Source: Spirosoma sp. KUDC1026
GTDB taxonomy: Bacteria; Bacteroidota; Bacteroidia; Cytophagales; Spirosomataceae
Assembly (NCBI RefSeq): GCF_013375035.1
Contig: NZ_CP056032.1
Coordinates: forward strand, 1,410,001-1,474,000
Length of the DNA stretch: 64,000 nt
Reading direction: 5' to 3'
In this document: positions 7,253 to 17,929 of the stretch, piece by piece
Layout: the number at the start of each line of letters is the position of its first letter
Numbering within the stretch: position 1 is the first letter of the stretch
Notes under the pieces: generated by a model
Told to the model about the DNA's origin: nothing
The model's database searches: none
Seen by the model: the letters and a program-made list of their open reading frames with translations, nothing else
Position numbers and translations under genes: made by a program

Positions 7253-10200
7253 TTAGCGTACTCGAACGGTGATACTGGCTTCGTCGTCCTCGCCCTTGTC
7301 GAAACCATTGCCGGGCGTCGAATCGGGGTCAGACTCGGCAACGTCGGCGATCTGGCTGCGTAGCGTGTTGTTACTGCTGCCAACGCGTAACGAGAGATTA
7401 ATCGTTGTCGATTTCCCGGCAGGTAGCTGGTTGATATACCCTTTGATCGTCTGACCACTGACAACCAGTCCGTCGGTGCTGGCTAACTACCAACTATCAG
7501 GCAACTGCGTCTGCACCTCGATCGACGAAGCCGATGAACCACCCCGGTTGCTAACCTGGAGCGTAACGGTGATCACATCGCCTACCTTCGGGGAGAGAAC
7601 GTTCGTGCTCATCGTGAGACTGAGATCGGCGGAGTTAGCGTCGGCAACGGGCTGATTGCCGGCTAGTTTGGGAAGAGCTACCTGCTCTGGGTTGGCCGAT
7701 GCCAGTAGTGGCCCCGACTGGCTGGCTGTACGGAGGTCGACCGAAGCGGCATCATCTTCGCCATCGCCCGTGCCGGAGTTGGGTTGCGAATCTGAATCGG
7801 GCGTCTGGCAGGCGGTGACCTGCGCGGCCGTCGCGAACGTACCCGGCTGCGTCACCCGAGCCCGGAATTGAATTCTGGTCGTGCCGTTTGCAATCACTGT
7901 TCCGGCATCGGCCCGCACCGTGCCGTCGCCGAACATAACGCCGGGTGATAGCGCATCCACAAAAGTGAGCCCTGTTGGCAGTCGGCTGGCGACCTGAACC
8001 CCCGTAGCATCGTTCTGGCCTTCGTTGGTCAGCATCAGCGAATACGTTACTACATCGCCGACGTTGGGCGTCCGGTTGTTGACCATCATGTTAAGTGCCA
8101 GATCGGCACTGCCATTGGCCACCGACACCGTCGACGAACCCGACACCAAACCAGTCCCGCAGCCATTGGAAACCGATGCCAGGCTATAAGTCGTGGTGCT
8201 GGCTGGCGTCACGGCCAGCATATACGGATTCTGATACGTGTTCTGCACCGATTGGCCGTTCGACAGCGTAAATGACCACGGCGCTACGCCGGTAAACGCA
8301 ACGGGTAACTGGGCTGATTTTCCCGCGCTGACGAGGACGTTACCGGCTAGTCGGGCAGTGGTGGGTTCGCCGATAGTAATTTGAACTGGGTCAGATTCGG
8401 ATGTACAGCCAGAATACGTAAGCATAGCCGAATAGCTTCCACTTTCTGTAGCATAATAGTAAGTCGACGTTGCTCCGGCAATGGTAACTCCATTTCGTTT
8501 CCATTGCACACTGCCTGAGATAATGCCGCCAGACAGATATAGTCGTAGACTGTTGTTAGAACAGCCATTCTTGCTAATATAATCAATAGAAACAGTTGGC
8601 TTGGCTAACCGATCCACTCGGACATAGATGTCTCTGGATTTGCCTGTACAGGCTCCGTTGGTTACGCGTACTGAATAGAGACCCGATTGTCGGGCATAAA
8701 AACTAAAGTCGGTACTAGGGCTTCCGGTAATACCATTAACGGCAACTCCATCTTTAAACCATTGGTATGTAAAGCCACTAGGAGAACTGCTGTTCTCCGT
8801 GTAAATGTTTAGACCGTTACAACTTTCGGGAGTTGATTCATAAAAGTAAACTTTTGGTTGAAGGGCATCACTAAACGTAAGCGATAATGGGTCTGATACC
8901 GATGAACAGCTGTTCCGGGTTATACGCACTGTGTAACTGCCAGACAGTTTTGCCTGGTAGTTATTGTTTGTTGCTCCCGCAATGTCAACGCCGTCGCGCT
9001 GCCATTGAAAATTTCCAATAGCTGGCTCTGCGTATAAAGTGCGGGTTTCGCCCGCACAGGCCGCTTTGTTTTTGTATGAGTAACTGATTGCAATAGGAAT
9101 TCGATCGCCCTGGCTTAAAACGATAGTATTACTGCGAGCTTGGCAGTTGCCCTGACTTAAGAGAACAGAATAGGCGCCTGGTTTATCAGCCGTATAGTAG
9201 TTTTGAGATGCTCCATTCACTGGAACATTGTCGCGGTACCATTGAATGGTATACAGGTTAGCCCGTACTTGTTCGGCATAGACCTGATCAAGGGACATGT
9301 AGTGCAGCGAGTTATTACAAAGGACCGAATCTCTATAATTACTAAGTCTGATAGTGGATGCCAGGGATTTACCAAACTGCAAATATTTTGGCCAGGAAAC
9401 GCTTGAGCAGGCACCATCTGTAAGTTGATACGAATATCCACCAGTCTGATTAGTGGCTAATGTGTATGCAGTAGCCCCCGAAATATTTGCTCCGTTACGT
9501 TTCCATTGATAAGTAGCCGTTTCTCCAATATAATCCGAATAAATGGTGGTTAGATGGTCATCGCATTGCGGGGCGTCTATAGCTATCGATCGTACAGTTG
9601 AATAAGGCGAGCTTGTATTGTATAGTGTGTAACTACCACTAACAATCGAGCAGCCAGCCTGCTTCAAGGTCACTTTGTACGTGCCCGGCTGTTGCGCAGA
9701 GAATGTGGAGTCGGTAGCCCCCGAAATGTCAGCATCATTTAATGACCATTGAAAAACTTCCGCTGATACGTTGTTAAATCCTGGGTTGCGGGGGATTGAA
9801 TGTAGTGTCGCACGACTACCAGCACATATACTACCAGTTGAACTATAGCTATTGTTAGTTCCCAAACGGTCGGCGACCACAGCACTTGTTAGATCGCTGA
9901 TCGCCAGCTTAACGCTTTGTTCGCTTTCCAGTTCTGGATCAGTCGCAATAACCTTGATGCGGTAGTCGGTGCTGTATGGCAGTGCGTTATAGCCGCTCGG
10001 TAGCGTCGCCGTGACGGGACTAATTGTACCGCTGCCGATACGTTGCTTATAATAGAATGAGCCAGTATTACTAGAAATCCAGACCTCGTATTTGTTGCTA
10101 CTTCCCATAGCCGGGCCTGACTGCGTGAACGACACGGTGAAAGTGCTACCCGCGCACAATGATGTACTGGAAATGTTCGATATCGCGATGGTTGGTGCCG

Positions 10201-12526
10201 TATAGGGTATCGCCAGCGCATCGGAAGACCAGATGCCTCTCCCGCTGGTAGCGGCAACCAGAAGCCCATCTGAAACGCGGTAGCGTAACTGATTAACCCG
10301 GTACGTACCAAGACCGCTGCTGGTGAAGGCCCAGCCGGGATTAGCAGCGGTGATATCCGTAGTCAACCAGATACCCAGTTCGGTAGCCAGAAACACCTGT
10401 TTGCGGTTTTGCGGGTTGAACAGCGCGTGCCGGACCGGCATATCAGGGAGGCCGTAGTTCGACTGATCTTTTCCCGTCCAGGTTGTTCCGCCATCGCTGG
10501 TATACCAGACTGATTGAATACCGTAGTTTGACAATGTAACGAGTAGTTCGTTATCCGTAGCACCAACGTCGATCGAGGAAATCGATGTGTACTGCGGGAA
10601 CGCGTTGTTGTCAATGGCAGTGACCGTTGGCGTCGATTGACTCAGATTGGTTATCTTGTATAGTTTACCAGAGTTTCCTAGAAACAAAGCGCTTCGGTCC
10701 TTACTCAGCTTTAGGAAAGTTGACGAGCCAGAGAGGTTTCCCAACGATACGGTAGTATTCGTAGGTGTCGTTGCTACGTTTGTCGACTTACGAAGAATCG
10801 TCTGATTGATGGTATAATCATAATCGGCGGTATACAGGGTGTTTGCCTGGCTGTCGTAATCTATTGGTATGATAGAACTGTACGAATTTAGACTGCAGAC
10901 TGTAGTTCGAGTGTAGTTGTCAATCCGGTAAATCGTACCTGAAGAACTGACTAATTGTAAATTAGGCTCGTCTTCGTCAATGAATGACAGGTCTAAGAAA
11001 TTCGGATTTGGGGATATAGGACTGGAGGAGATGACCTGCCCGGATGACAAGCCTGCCGATGTAAGTTGAACAATGCCCTGAGGCTGAGCATTAGCCAGTA
11101 TGAATGAACTACCTGGTGATGTCTTCATCGCTACGCCACCTACTTCACCGGCCCGGTAGCCATTATTCCGGATTGACTGGTTGGGATAGTCTACTGAATT
11201 ATTACCCCAGTCCGGCGACCAGCGAATACCATCGATACTGCAAAATGCTGCGCTGGTGTTACTGCCCGGTTGAAAATAGAGTCTATGATGGTAAGCATAC
11301 GTGCTTAAGGCTGTGCTCCAGGATGTTCCCCCGTTGGTTGATCGACACCAGGTATAACCACCGGCATAGACCGTATTGGGATCTGTCGGGTGGACTGCCA
11401 GACTTAGTGCATAAGAGCCAATTCCCCATGTAAAATGGCCTGAAGACGAGCTATTTATTGTCGGAACAGCCACGTCGCTCCATGTTGCTCCCCCGTTGGT
11501 GCTTTTCTTGAACCAGCGAATGTCCTGTGTATAGTTCGTCGCGTTGTAGGCTCTCGATACAGCATAAAGCACCTGCAACGTGCCGCTGGTCGAGGGGGCC
11601 AGCGCCAGTTCAGTACGTTCGCTGCCAGTTCCCCCCGGCGGTGTAATTTCTTGCCAGGCGTTACCCGAGGCATCAGTGGACTTAAACACTCGGGATGGGT
11701 TAAAGGCTGCGTAGAGAATGCCGTCCGTGCCAATTTCCAGATCCGTTACCTGATCGTAATAGTAATCTGACGCCTTTCCACCTGCACCGATAAGCTGTCC
11801 TGGGGCTAATGCATAGCTCCAGCTATTACCTCCGTCGGTCGACTTGACGACACCATACGGCGTAGCGACGAAAATCTGACCACTGCTATTGACGACAATG
11901 CGCTGAATAAATTCCAATGCCCGGTTAACCGAAGGCGTACTCCCACTGGGAGTAGTGCTGCTTAGTCTGCTCCAGGTTGTTCCTCCATTGGTGGTTTTCC
12001 AGATACCACCTCCAGATAGGTAGTTGTACCGATCACCAGTACCAGCGTACATAATCTGGGAATTGGATGGGTCAGCTGCCAGGGCGGTTACAGTTCTGTT
12101 TTCCCAGGCTTCACTGACTGGTGTCCAGCCAGCGTTATTGTCGGTAATGTCGTTGGTATATCACAATCCGCTCAGCAAGTTTCCGGCCCAGACTTTCTTG
12201 TGCGCTGGATCATTCGGGTCGAAGAGGAGGGTATAAGTACGGCCACCGGCGTTGCTGGGGCCGCGTTCCTGCCAGGTAACGTTTGGGATGCTGGCGTTGG
12301 TCTCGCTCTGCCGCTCAGTCAGCAGGCGACGAGCCTCTTCCAGTCGCTCATAAGGAACGGTGCCGGTGGCCGGGTCGATCAGGCGCTTCCGTTCGTCTTC
12401 GGCGATTCGGCGGAACGTTGTATCCGGCTGAAGCGAATCAGGAAGGGCAGTCTGGGAAAAAGCGGGGAGGGTAAAATAAAGAGACACTAAGCCGACAAAC
12501 AGTCGGCAGACGGTAGAAATGGGCAT
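7253..12526 (-). pseudogene. Giant secreted BNR/Ig-like/DUF11 protein broken by two in-frame stops
   Basis: A reading frame of 1758 codons that stays in one frame throughout but contains two internal stops: TGA at 12161-12163 and TAG at 7487-7489. Between them 1500+ codons are open. Without the stops the order is: signal peptide (residues 1-25, ending PAFSQ), an N-terminal helical segment, a VPS10/sortilin-like beta-propeller with Asp-box repeats (STDGGNSW, STNGGATW, STNGGTSW, TSDGGTTW), six Ig-like modules each with a Q-W-x-x-[ND]G core (e.g. YQWKRNGANISGAT, FQWQRDGVDIAGAT), then two DUF11 domains ending in GEDDEA. The second stop replaces the residue that is Gln in the paralogue at 12622-15612 (WQIA against W-stop-LA), consistent with CAG to TAG. 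The first sits where GGLW usually occurs (TGG to TGA). No frameshift is seen, so inactivation is recent, or the two bases are sequencing or assembly errors. Likely role if intact: cell-surface adhesion or polysaccharide interaction. Confidence 0.8.
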
Positions 12527-12563
12527 AGAAGATAGTTACGGTTGAACGGGTATTTTCGGGCTA

Positions 12564-12594
12564 CAAATTACATGATTGTCTGTACATAGCCAAA
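12564..12594 (-). promoter_or_regulatory. Promoter of the giant surface protein gene
   Basis: On the minus strand TTTG (12591-12594), 20 bp, then TAATTTG (12564-12570): the -33/-7 arrangement of Bacteroidota. The start codon is about 38 bp downstream of the -7 box. Confidence 0.5.
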
Positions 12595-12621
12595 CCTGTT
12601 CAAGCTGTAATTTCCTGCTTT

Positions 12622-15612
12622 CTACCGTACCCGAATTAGTAACAAAGCTTCGTCGTCCTCGCCCTTGTCATAGCCATTGCCGGGCGTGGAATCAGGGTCA
12701 TTGGGGGAGGCTGTTGCAATCTGGGTGAGTACCGTTCCGGCAGCACCAATGCGTACGGGAATCGTCAATACGCCGGTGCTTCCCGCAGTTATTGTTCCGA
12801 TGGTACCCGTCACGGTTTGTCCGTCAATGGTGAGACCCGCCGGGTTGGCGATCTGCCAGCCGTTGGGAAGAAGTGCCTGAACCGTAACGTTGCTGGCTGT
12901 GGCACCCCCCCGGTTCCGTACGGTAAGCGTCAACGTAGCAACTTCCTGCAAATTGAGGGTTAATTTATCGCTGGCAATGGACAGACTCAGATCCGCCTGA
13001 GCCGGGTCGGGCGTGGGCTGATTTGACTGAGTGGTCGGGAGCGGGGTCTGATTCGGGTTTGGCGACACCGATAGCGTTCCCCCGGCGGTGCTGGTTCGAA
13101 TATCGATCTGGGCCATATCATCCTGACCGTCACCGGTACCGGAATTTGGCTGCGAATCCGGATCGGACTGGTTGCTGGCGGTCACCTGTGCCGTTAGCAT
13201 GTAACCACCAACCTGAGTAGCCTTTGCTCGAAAAGCGAACGATAGACTTTTGACGCTGTCTAGCGCACCGGCATTAATAGTAATGATCCGGTTTGTTACG
13301 CTGATACCCGGTGAAAGAGCATCGACAAAATCCAGACCCGCCGGTAATCGGCTTTGGAGAACAATTCCCTCGGCTGCCAGTGGACCTTCGTTGCTAAGAA
13401 CGAGCGTGAACGTTACGGGTTGATTTACGGCTACAATTCGATTACTCACCCGTAAGGCCAGCGACAAATCGGCGCCACTGCCACACACGGGCAGGGCAAT
13501 AGCAGGGCTAACAATGGCAGGGCTGCTGGCTGTTACCCGGATACGATAACCACTGCTGATCGTCTGCCCCGCCGGAAAGGTGGCTAGAATGGGGCTGGCA
13601 GTACCACTGCCGATGGTCGTTTCATTGGCGAAGGAACCCGTCGCGTCCGATAATTTAACTGAATATACATTATCGGTATTCAGGCTGCCACCCGACAGGG
13701 AAACGGCTACCTCAAATTGTCTGCTCTGGCAGAACGTCGAGGAGGGAACCGCCTGAATATCGAGCACCGGCGGTACGTTACTAACCGACTCCATCGGGTA
13801 ATAAACAATGTTACGGCCGGTCAAAAGGGTTGTCTCAATCCAGATACCCTCCCCCGACGTACCGGGCCGTCGAACCGAAAGTCGGTACCGGCCGGCGGGT
13901 ATGCCTCCCACGCCGAAGGCCAGCGGCTGATAGAAGCGGACATAGTTAAAATCAGCAAATTCAGCGTAGTCGGGTGCTTCCGAACGAGGGGGCGTTACGT
14001 ACCAGTTGGAGTCGACGGCCTGACCATCGAGCCGCTGCATCCGTACCTCCATCGGGCCATCGGCCTGTACCATGATAAAATAGCCATGGCTGTACGGCTC
14101 AAAGCGGTATCCAATCCGGTAAATGCCCGGGTCAGCTGTCCCGCCGGTGAGGGGCGGGGGGATGACAGGTGGTAATGAAGAGGCAGGTACCGACTGGCTG
14201 ATCAGAAAAGGTTCACTTGGTGTACCGATAATGGCCGGATGCGTGGAGCGGGTGCGGAGCCGGTACTGACCGGCGGGTAGGTCGGCCGGAATTACCAGTG
14301 GAATCGGGTTCGCCAGGCTCGGTGACGATTCTGCAACAACAGCATTGTTGTCGGCGTGGATCAACTGAGCGATGTATTGATTGTCGCTTTCGGTCGAGTC
14401 ATTACGCACTGAAGAAACCAGTACTGCTTCGCCCGGACGACGGGCCAGTGGCACCGAATACCCATCAGTAATGAGAACGGGATCGCCGGTTGGCTGGACT
14501 GGAATGGCGTTCGCGAAGAAAGCCTGATTCAGCGCCTGATCCCAGGTATTCGTAAATTTAACCAGACCCTGTCCTAGGAAGTGCAGGTTGTCAGGTCGAT
14601 TGTCGAGCCCTACAATGCTATCGGTAGCCGGGCCGGGAAACACGGCGGGGACCGTGCTGATCAGTTGATTCTGCGCGGCAATAACGGCGGGGCTGGTATT
14701 CCCCCGAATGTAACTCACCCGCGACATAACCCAGGGTAACTGCCCCGAACCCAGCTGCTGCCGGCTTTTCTGAATAACATACTGTAGATTATTGACGTAA
14801 TTCTGGGTGGACGTACCGTTTTCGGTATCTTTTTCACCCTGGTGCCAGAGTACGGCCCGTGCGCCTGTCCGGGCTACGTAGTGACGAAGGGTTGTACCGA
14901 GTTGCCGGTACACCTGGTCGAGGGGATCTGTACTGGCAACCGGCCCGCCAGCAGCAGAAACGTACCAGTTTGTACTACTGGTGCCTCCTAGAGCAGCTCC
15001 CAGAAAAAGAATCGGAACGTTCAGACGACGGGCCAGACGGTCGCCCAGCATACCCCAGAGATGAGGAGGCTGACTGGGACCAATATTACTTCCATCGCTG
15101 ACGTGGCTGAACCGAAGGGGTAACAGCTGGTCGGCGAGGGTGTCCTGCCGGAAATCAACGCAGGATACCCGGTCGTCGCTGGCTGCCGGAACATGTTCGA
15201 AACCACCGTACACATTGGACTGACCCGCTATGACAAAGACCTCGCCAACCCCAACCCGATTAACGGACGTTGTTGCCGTGATGGTTGTACCGGAGAGAGC
15301 CTGTACATCAAGCCGGTACCAACCCGCGGGTACGGTAGCCTGTCCCCGGAAGGTAGATGAGTTGGCCAGCAGCGGAATGGATGTCCACGAAGTAGGAGCG
15401 CTCTGTCCTGCCTGCAACGGAACAAAACGAACGTTAATACTCGACGTACCCGATGGGGCCTGACCGGCAATAGCAACCGAGGCCTCATTCTGCTGATTAC
15501 GCTGAAACACCATGCGGGCAACCGGACTGGTTACCCGTATCTGTGCATACGACCCTGTCGTAAACCCAGCCAGGATCAATAGCAGAACTAACCGCAGTAG
15601 ACAGTCTCGCAT
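12622..15612 (-). CDS. Secreted SGNH/sialate O-acetylesterase-like protein with two DUF11 domains
   Basis: A 996-residue secreted protein: signal peptide (1-23, ending GSYAQ), a beta-sandwich segment, then an esterase domain of the SGNH / sialate O-acetylesterase type (PF03629-like). Its marks are VIAGQSNVYGG (the GQSN nucleophile-serine block), LGAALGGTSSTNW, VLWHQGEKDTENG (the HQGE-x-D element) and DNLHFLGQG (the D-x-x-H catalytic pair). This is followed by two further beta-sandwich segments and two DUF11 domains (DLSLALRVSNR..., DLSLSIASDKLTL...) that each end in an acidic GEDDE or GQDDM motif. The enzyme probably removes acetyl groups from extracellular glycans. The C-terminal DUF11 pair is shared with the broken neighbour at 7253-12526, so the two genes are probably derived from a duplication of their 3' ends. 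Confidence 0.8.
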   Translation of the reverse strand: MRDCLLRLVLLLILAGFTTGSYAQIRVTSPVARMVFQRNQQNEASVAIAGQAPSGTSSINVRFVPLQAGQSAPTSWTSIPLLANSSTFRGQATVPAGWYRLDVQALSGTTITATTSVNRVGVGEVFVIAGQSNVYGGFEHVPAASDDRVSCVDFRQDTLADQLLPLRFSHVSDGSNIGPSQPPHLWGMLGDRLARRLNVPILFLGAALGGTSSTNWYVSAAGGPVASTDPLDQVYRQLGTTLRHYVARTGARAVLWHQGEKDTENGTSTQNYVNNLQYVIQKSRQQLGSGQLPWVMSRVSYIRGNTSPAVIAAQNQLISTVPAVFPGPATDSIVGLDNRPDNLHFLGQGLVKFTNTWDQALNQAFFANAIPVQPTGDPVLITDGYSVPLARRPGEAVLVSSVRNDSTESDNQYIAQLIHADNNAVVAESSPSLANPIPLVIPADLPAGQYRLRTRSTHPAIIGTPSEPFLISQSVPASSLPPVIPPPLTGGTADPGIYRIGYRFEPYSHGYFIMVQADGPMEVRMQRLDGQAVDSNWYVTPPRSEAPDYAEFADFNYVRFYQPLAFGVGGIPAGRYRLSVRRPGTSGEGIWIETTLLTGRNIVYYPMESVSNVPPVLDIQAVPSSTFCQSRQFEVAVSLSGGSLNTDNVYSVKLSDATGSFANETTIGSGTASPILATFPAGQTISSGYRIRVTASSPAIVSPAIALPVCGSGADLSLALRVSNRIVAVNQPVTFTLVLSNEGPLAAEGIVLQSRLPAGLDFVDALSPGISVTNRIITINAGALDSVKSLSFAFRAKATQVGGYMLTAQVTASNQSDPDSQPNSGTGDGQDDMAQIDIRTSTAGGTLSVSPNPNQTPLPTTQSNQPTPDPAQADLSLSIASDKLTLNLQEVATLTLTVRNRGGATASNVTVQALLPNGWQIANPAGLTIDGQTVTGTIGTITAGSTGVLTIPVRIGAAGTVLTQIATASPNDPDSTPGNGYDKGEDDEALLLIRVR

Positions 15613-15940
15613 ATAAAGTAAATAGACTATAAAGGGCTAACTACGAGTAACTGTTCAATAAAAACACGGATAAATTTTAGATCTGAAAAATTGTACAAGT
15701 TGCTGGCAAAAAGTAAATCAACAGTACACGGATAACAAAGTTACGTATAATCTCCGGTAGCACCTGACCAGAAGTTGGTTCAGATTAGTAACCTGATCAT
15801 ACTAACGCCCGAATTGAGTACCTGAATTGATTCGATAGCACCAATTTCGGGCGAGCCCAGTAACACAAACCCGCCCGCCCGAATCGATCAGCAGGTGCTA
15901 ATCAATCCGGGCGGGCGGGGCAACAGATAAACATCAAAAA
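15613..15940. other. Intergenic region with promoter and two inverted repeats
   Basis: 328 bp without a gene. On the minus strand TAACTTTG (15736-15743) is a -7 box for the esterase gene, about 124 bp before its start. CGCCCGAATTG (15806-15816) pairs with CAATTTCGGGCG (15842-15853). The GC-rich hairpin at 15870-15920 is listed separately. Confidence 0.6.
15870..15920 (-). terminator. GC-rich hairpin after aspS
   Basis: CCCGCCCGCCCG and CGGGCGGGCGGGG form a 12-13 bp GC stem with further AATC/GATT pairing, about 20 bp downstream of the aspS stop. No long T run follows, so termination efficiency is uncertain. Confidence 0.55.
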
Positions 15941-17698
15941 TTACTTGTTCGAAACCGTCGTCGTGATGCTCAATTCCTGCATTTGCGCCGGAGAAATAGT
16001 CGATGGTGAGTCGATCATAACGTCGCGGCCCGAATTGTTTTTCGGGAAGGCAATAAAATCACGGATCGAGTCGGCCCCGCCGAAAATCGAGCACAGCCGG
16101 TCGAAGCCGAATGCAATCCCGCCGTGCGGGGGGGCGCCGTATTCGAAGGCATCCAGCAGGAAGCCGAACTGCGCTTTGGCTTCGTCGTCGGAGAAGCCCA
16201 GCAGGCTAAACATGCGGGCCTGTAGCTCGCGGTTGAAGATCCGGATCGAGCCACCACCAACTTCGGTTCCGTTGATGACCAGGTCATAAGCATTAGCACG
16301 GGCCGCCCCCGGATCGCTGTCCAGCAGCGGAATGTCTTCGGGCTTGGGCGACGTAAAGGGGTGGTGCATGGCAAACCAACGCTGTTCCTCTTCGCCGTAC
16401 TCAAACAGGGGGAAGTCAAGCACCCAAAGCGCACTGAATACGTTTGGATCGCGCAGTCCGAGTCGGCTACCCATTTCCAGACGAAGTTCGTTCAGTTGCT
16501 TCCGGGCTTTATTGGCGTCGCCCGAGATGATAAGAATCAGATCGCCGGGTTTGGTATTGAGTCGTTCCGACCAGCCCTTCAGGTCTTCTTCTGAGTAGAA
16601 CTTGTCAACCGATGATTTGAGCGTACCGTCTTCGTTATGGCGAACGTAAATCAGACCTTTTGCGCCAATTTGCGGCCGCTTCACCCAATCCGTCAGTTCG
16701 TCAATCTGCTTGCGGGTGTACGATGCACAGCCCGTCGCGTTAATCCCAACAACCAGTTCGGCCGAATCGAATACGCCAAAGCCTTTGCCCTGCACCAGAT
16801 CGGTCAGTTCAACAAACTCCATTCCGAAACGGGTATCGGGCTTATCGGACCCGTAAAGCCGCATGGCGTCGGCATAAGTCATACGAGGAACTTCGGCCAG
16901 GTCATACCCTTTAACGGTTTTGAACAAGTGGCGAATCAGCCCTTCGAACAGTTGGAGAATATCTTCCTGCTCCACGAACGACATCTCACAGTCGATCTGC
17001 GTAAACTCCGGTTGCCGGTCGGCGCGCAGGTCTTCATCGCGGAAGCATTTCACAATTTGGTAGTACCGGTCAAAGCCCGATACCATCAGCAGCTGCTTGA
17101 ACGTCTGGGGCGACTGGGGCAGGGCGTAAAATTCGCCCGGATTCATCCGGCTGGGCACCACGAAATCACGGGCGCCTTCAGGCGTTGATTTAATCAGAAC
17201 CGGCGTTTCAACTTCGATGAAGTTCTGGCCGTCCATGAATAGCCGGGTCTGCTGTGCCATCCGGTGCCGCAGTTCGAGATTCCGGCGGACGGGATTCCGG
17301 CGCAGGTCGAGATAGCGGTATTTCAGCCGCAAATCATCACCCCCGTCGGTTTCGTCGTCGATGAGGAAAGGAGGAAGCTTGGCTGGGTTCAGAATTTTCA
17401 GTGCGGTTACTTTCAGCTCGATGTCGCCCGTTGGCAGATTCGGATTTTTCGACTTCCGTTCGATCACCATTCCCGTCGCTTTCAGGACGAACTCGCGGCC
17501 CAGCGACCGGGCGATGGTAAAGAGTTCGGGGGCTGTCTGTCCGTCTTCCAACAGCAATTGCGTAATACCGTAGCGATCCCGGAGATCAATCCAGAGCACA
17601 CCACCCTTGTCACGAATGGTCTGGACCCAGCCGGTCAGCGTAGCGGTTGTATTGGCATCAGCCAGGCGGAGTTCCCCGCAGGTATGTGTACGAAGCAT
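15941..17698 (-). CDS. aspS: Aspartyl-tRNA synthetase
   Basis: A 585-residue class II aminoacyl-tRNA synthetase that charges tRNA-Asp. Order: N-terminal OB-fold anticodon-binding domain ([19 protein letters not shown]), catalytic motif 1 region ([17 protein letters not shown]), motif 2 ([16 protein letters not shown]), a bacterial GAD insertion domain in the middle, and motif 3 ([10 protein letters not shown]). Length is that of bacterial-type AspRS. A promoter with TACCTTTG (17822-17829) lies about 124 bp upstream, so the leader contains the octamer inverted-repeat element D. Confidence 0.97.
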   Translation of the reverse strand: MLRTHTCGELRLADANTTATLTGWVQTIRDKGGVLWIDLRDRYGITQLLLEDGQTAPELFTIARSLGREFVLKATGMVIERKSKNPNLPTGDIELKVTALKILNPAKLPPFLIDDETDGGDDLRLKYRYLDLRRNPVRRNLELRHRMAQQTRLFMDGQNFIEVETPVLIKSTPEGARDFVVPSRMNPGEFYALPQSPQTFKQLLMVSGFDRYYQIVKCFRDEDLRADRQPEFTQIDCEMSFVEQEDILQLFEGLIRHLFKTVKGYDLAEVPRMTYADAMRLYGSDKPDTRFGMEFVELTDLVQGKGFGVFDSAELVVGINATGCASYTRKQIDELTDWVKRPQIGAKGLIYVRHNEDGTLKSSVDKFYSEEDLKGWSERLNTKPGDLILIISGDANKARKQLNELRLEMGSRLGLRDPNVFSALWVLDFPLFEYGEEEQRWFAMHHPFTSPKPEDIPLLDSDPGAARANAYDLVINGTEVGGGSIRIFNRELQARMFSLLGFSDDEAKAQFGFLLDAFEYGAPPHGGIAFGFDRLCSIFGGADSIRDFIAFPKNNSGRDVMIDSPSTISPAQMQELSITTTVSNK

Positions 17699-17707
17699 GA
17701 TTTTTTT

Positions 17708-17929
17708 AATGAGTGAATTAGCGAATGAGCGAATGAGTGAATAAAACAGTCATATAATGGCTGCTTGTTCACTCATTCACTATAACGATAGACCGTTCAT
17801 TCGCTCATTGAAATCCTGCCGCAAAGGTAGGGAGTTTGCCCGAATGGATGTAACGGTTGTAGATGATCAATTCACCGCGCCAGCGACCCACTCAATCACT
17901 CATTCACTCAATCACTCATTCACTCATTT
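17708..17929. repeat. Octamer inverted-repeat cluster in the aspS leader and M20 3' end (D)
   Basis: The purine arm AATGAGTGAATTAGCG... (17708-17743, four octamer units) is followed by pyrimidine arms at 17768-17781 and 17796-17809 and by a longer pyrimidine array at 17889-17929 (CACTCAATCACTCATTCACT...). The last array overlaps the stop codon of the M20 gene. The region therefore holds more right arms than left arms. Confidence 0.8.
17822..17829 (-). promoter_or_regulatory. -7 promoter box of aspS
   Basis: TACCTTTG on the minus strand, a full match to TAnnTTTG, 124 bp before the aspS start codon. Confidence 0.55.

Noticed and set aside
17699-17830. T-box riboswitch in the aspS leader
   Set aside because: No specifier loop or T-box sequence seen; T-boxes are also rare in this phylum.
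17708-17929. CRISPR array, considered because of regular short repeats
   Set aside because: Units are 8 bp without spacers, and no cas genes are present.
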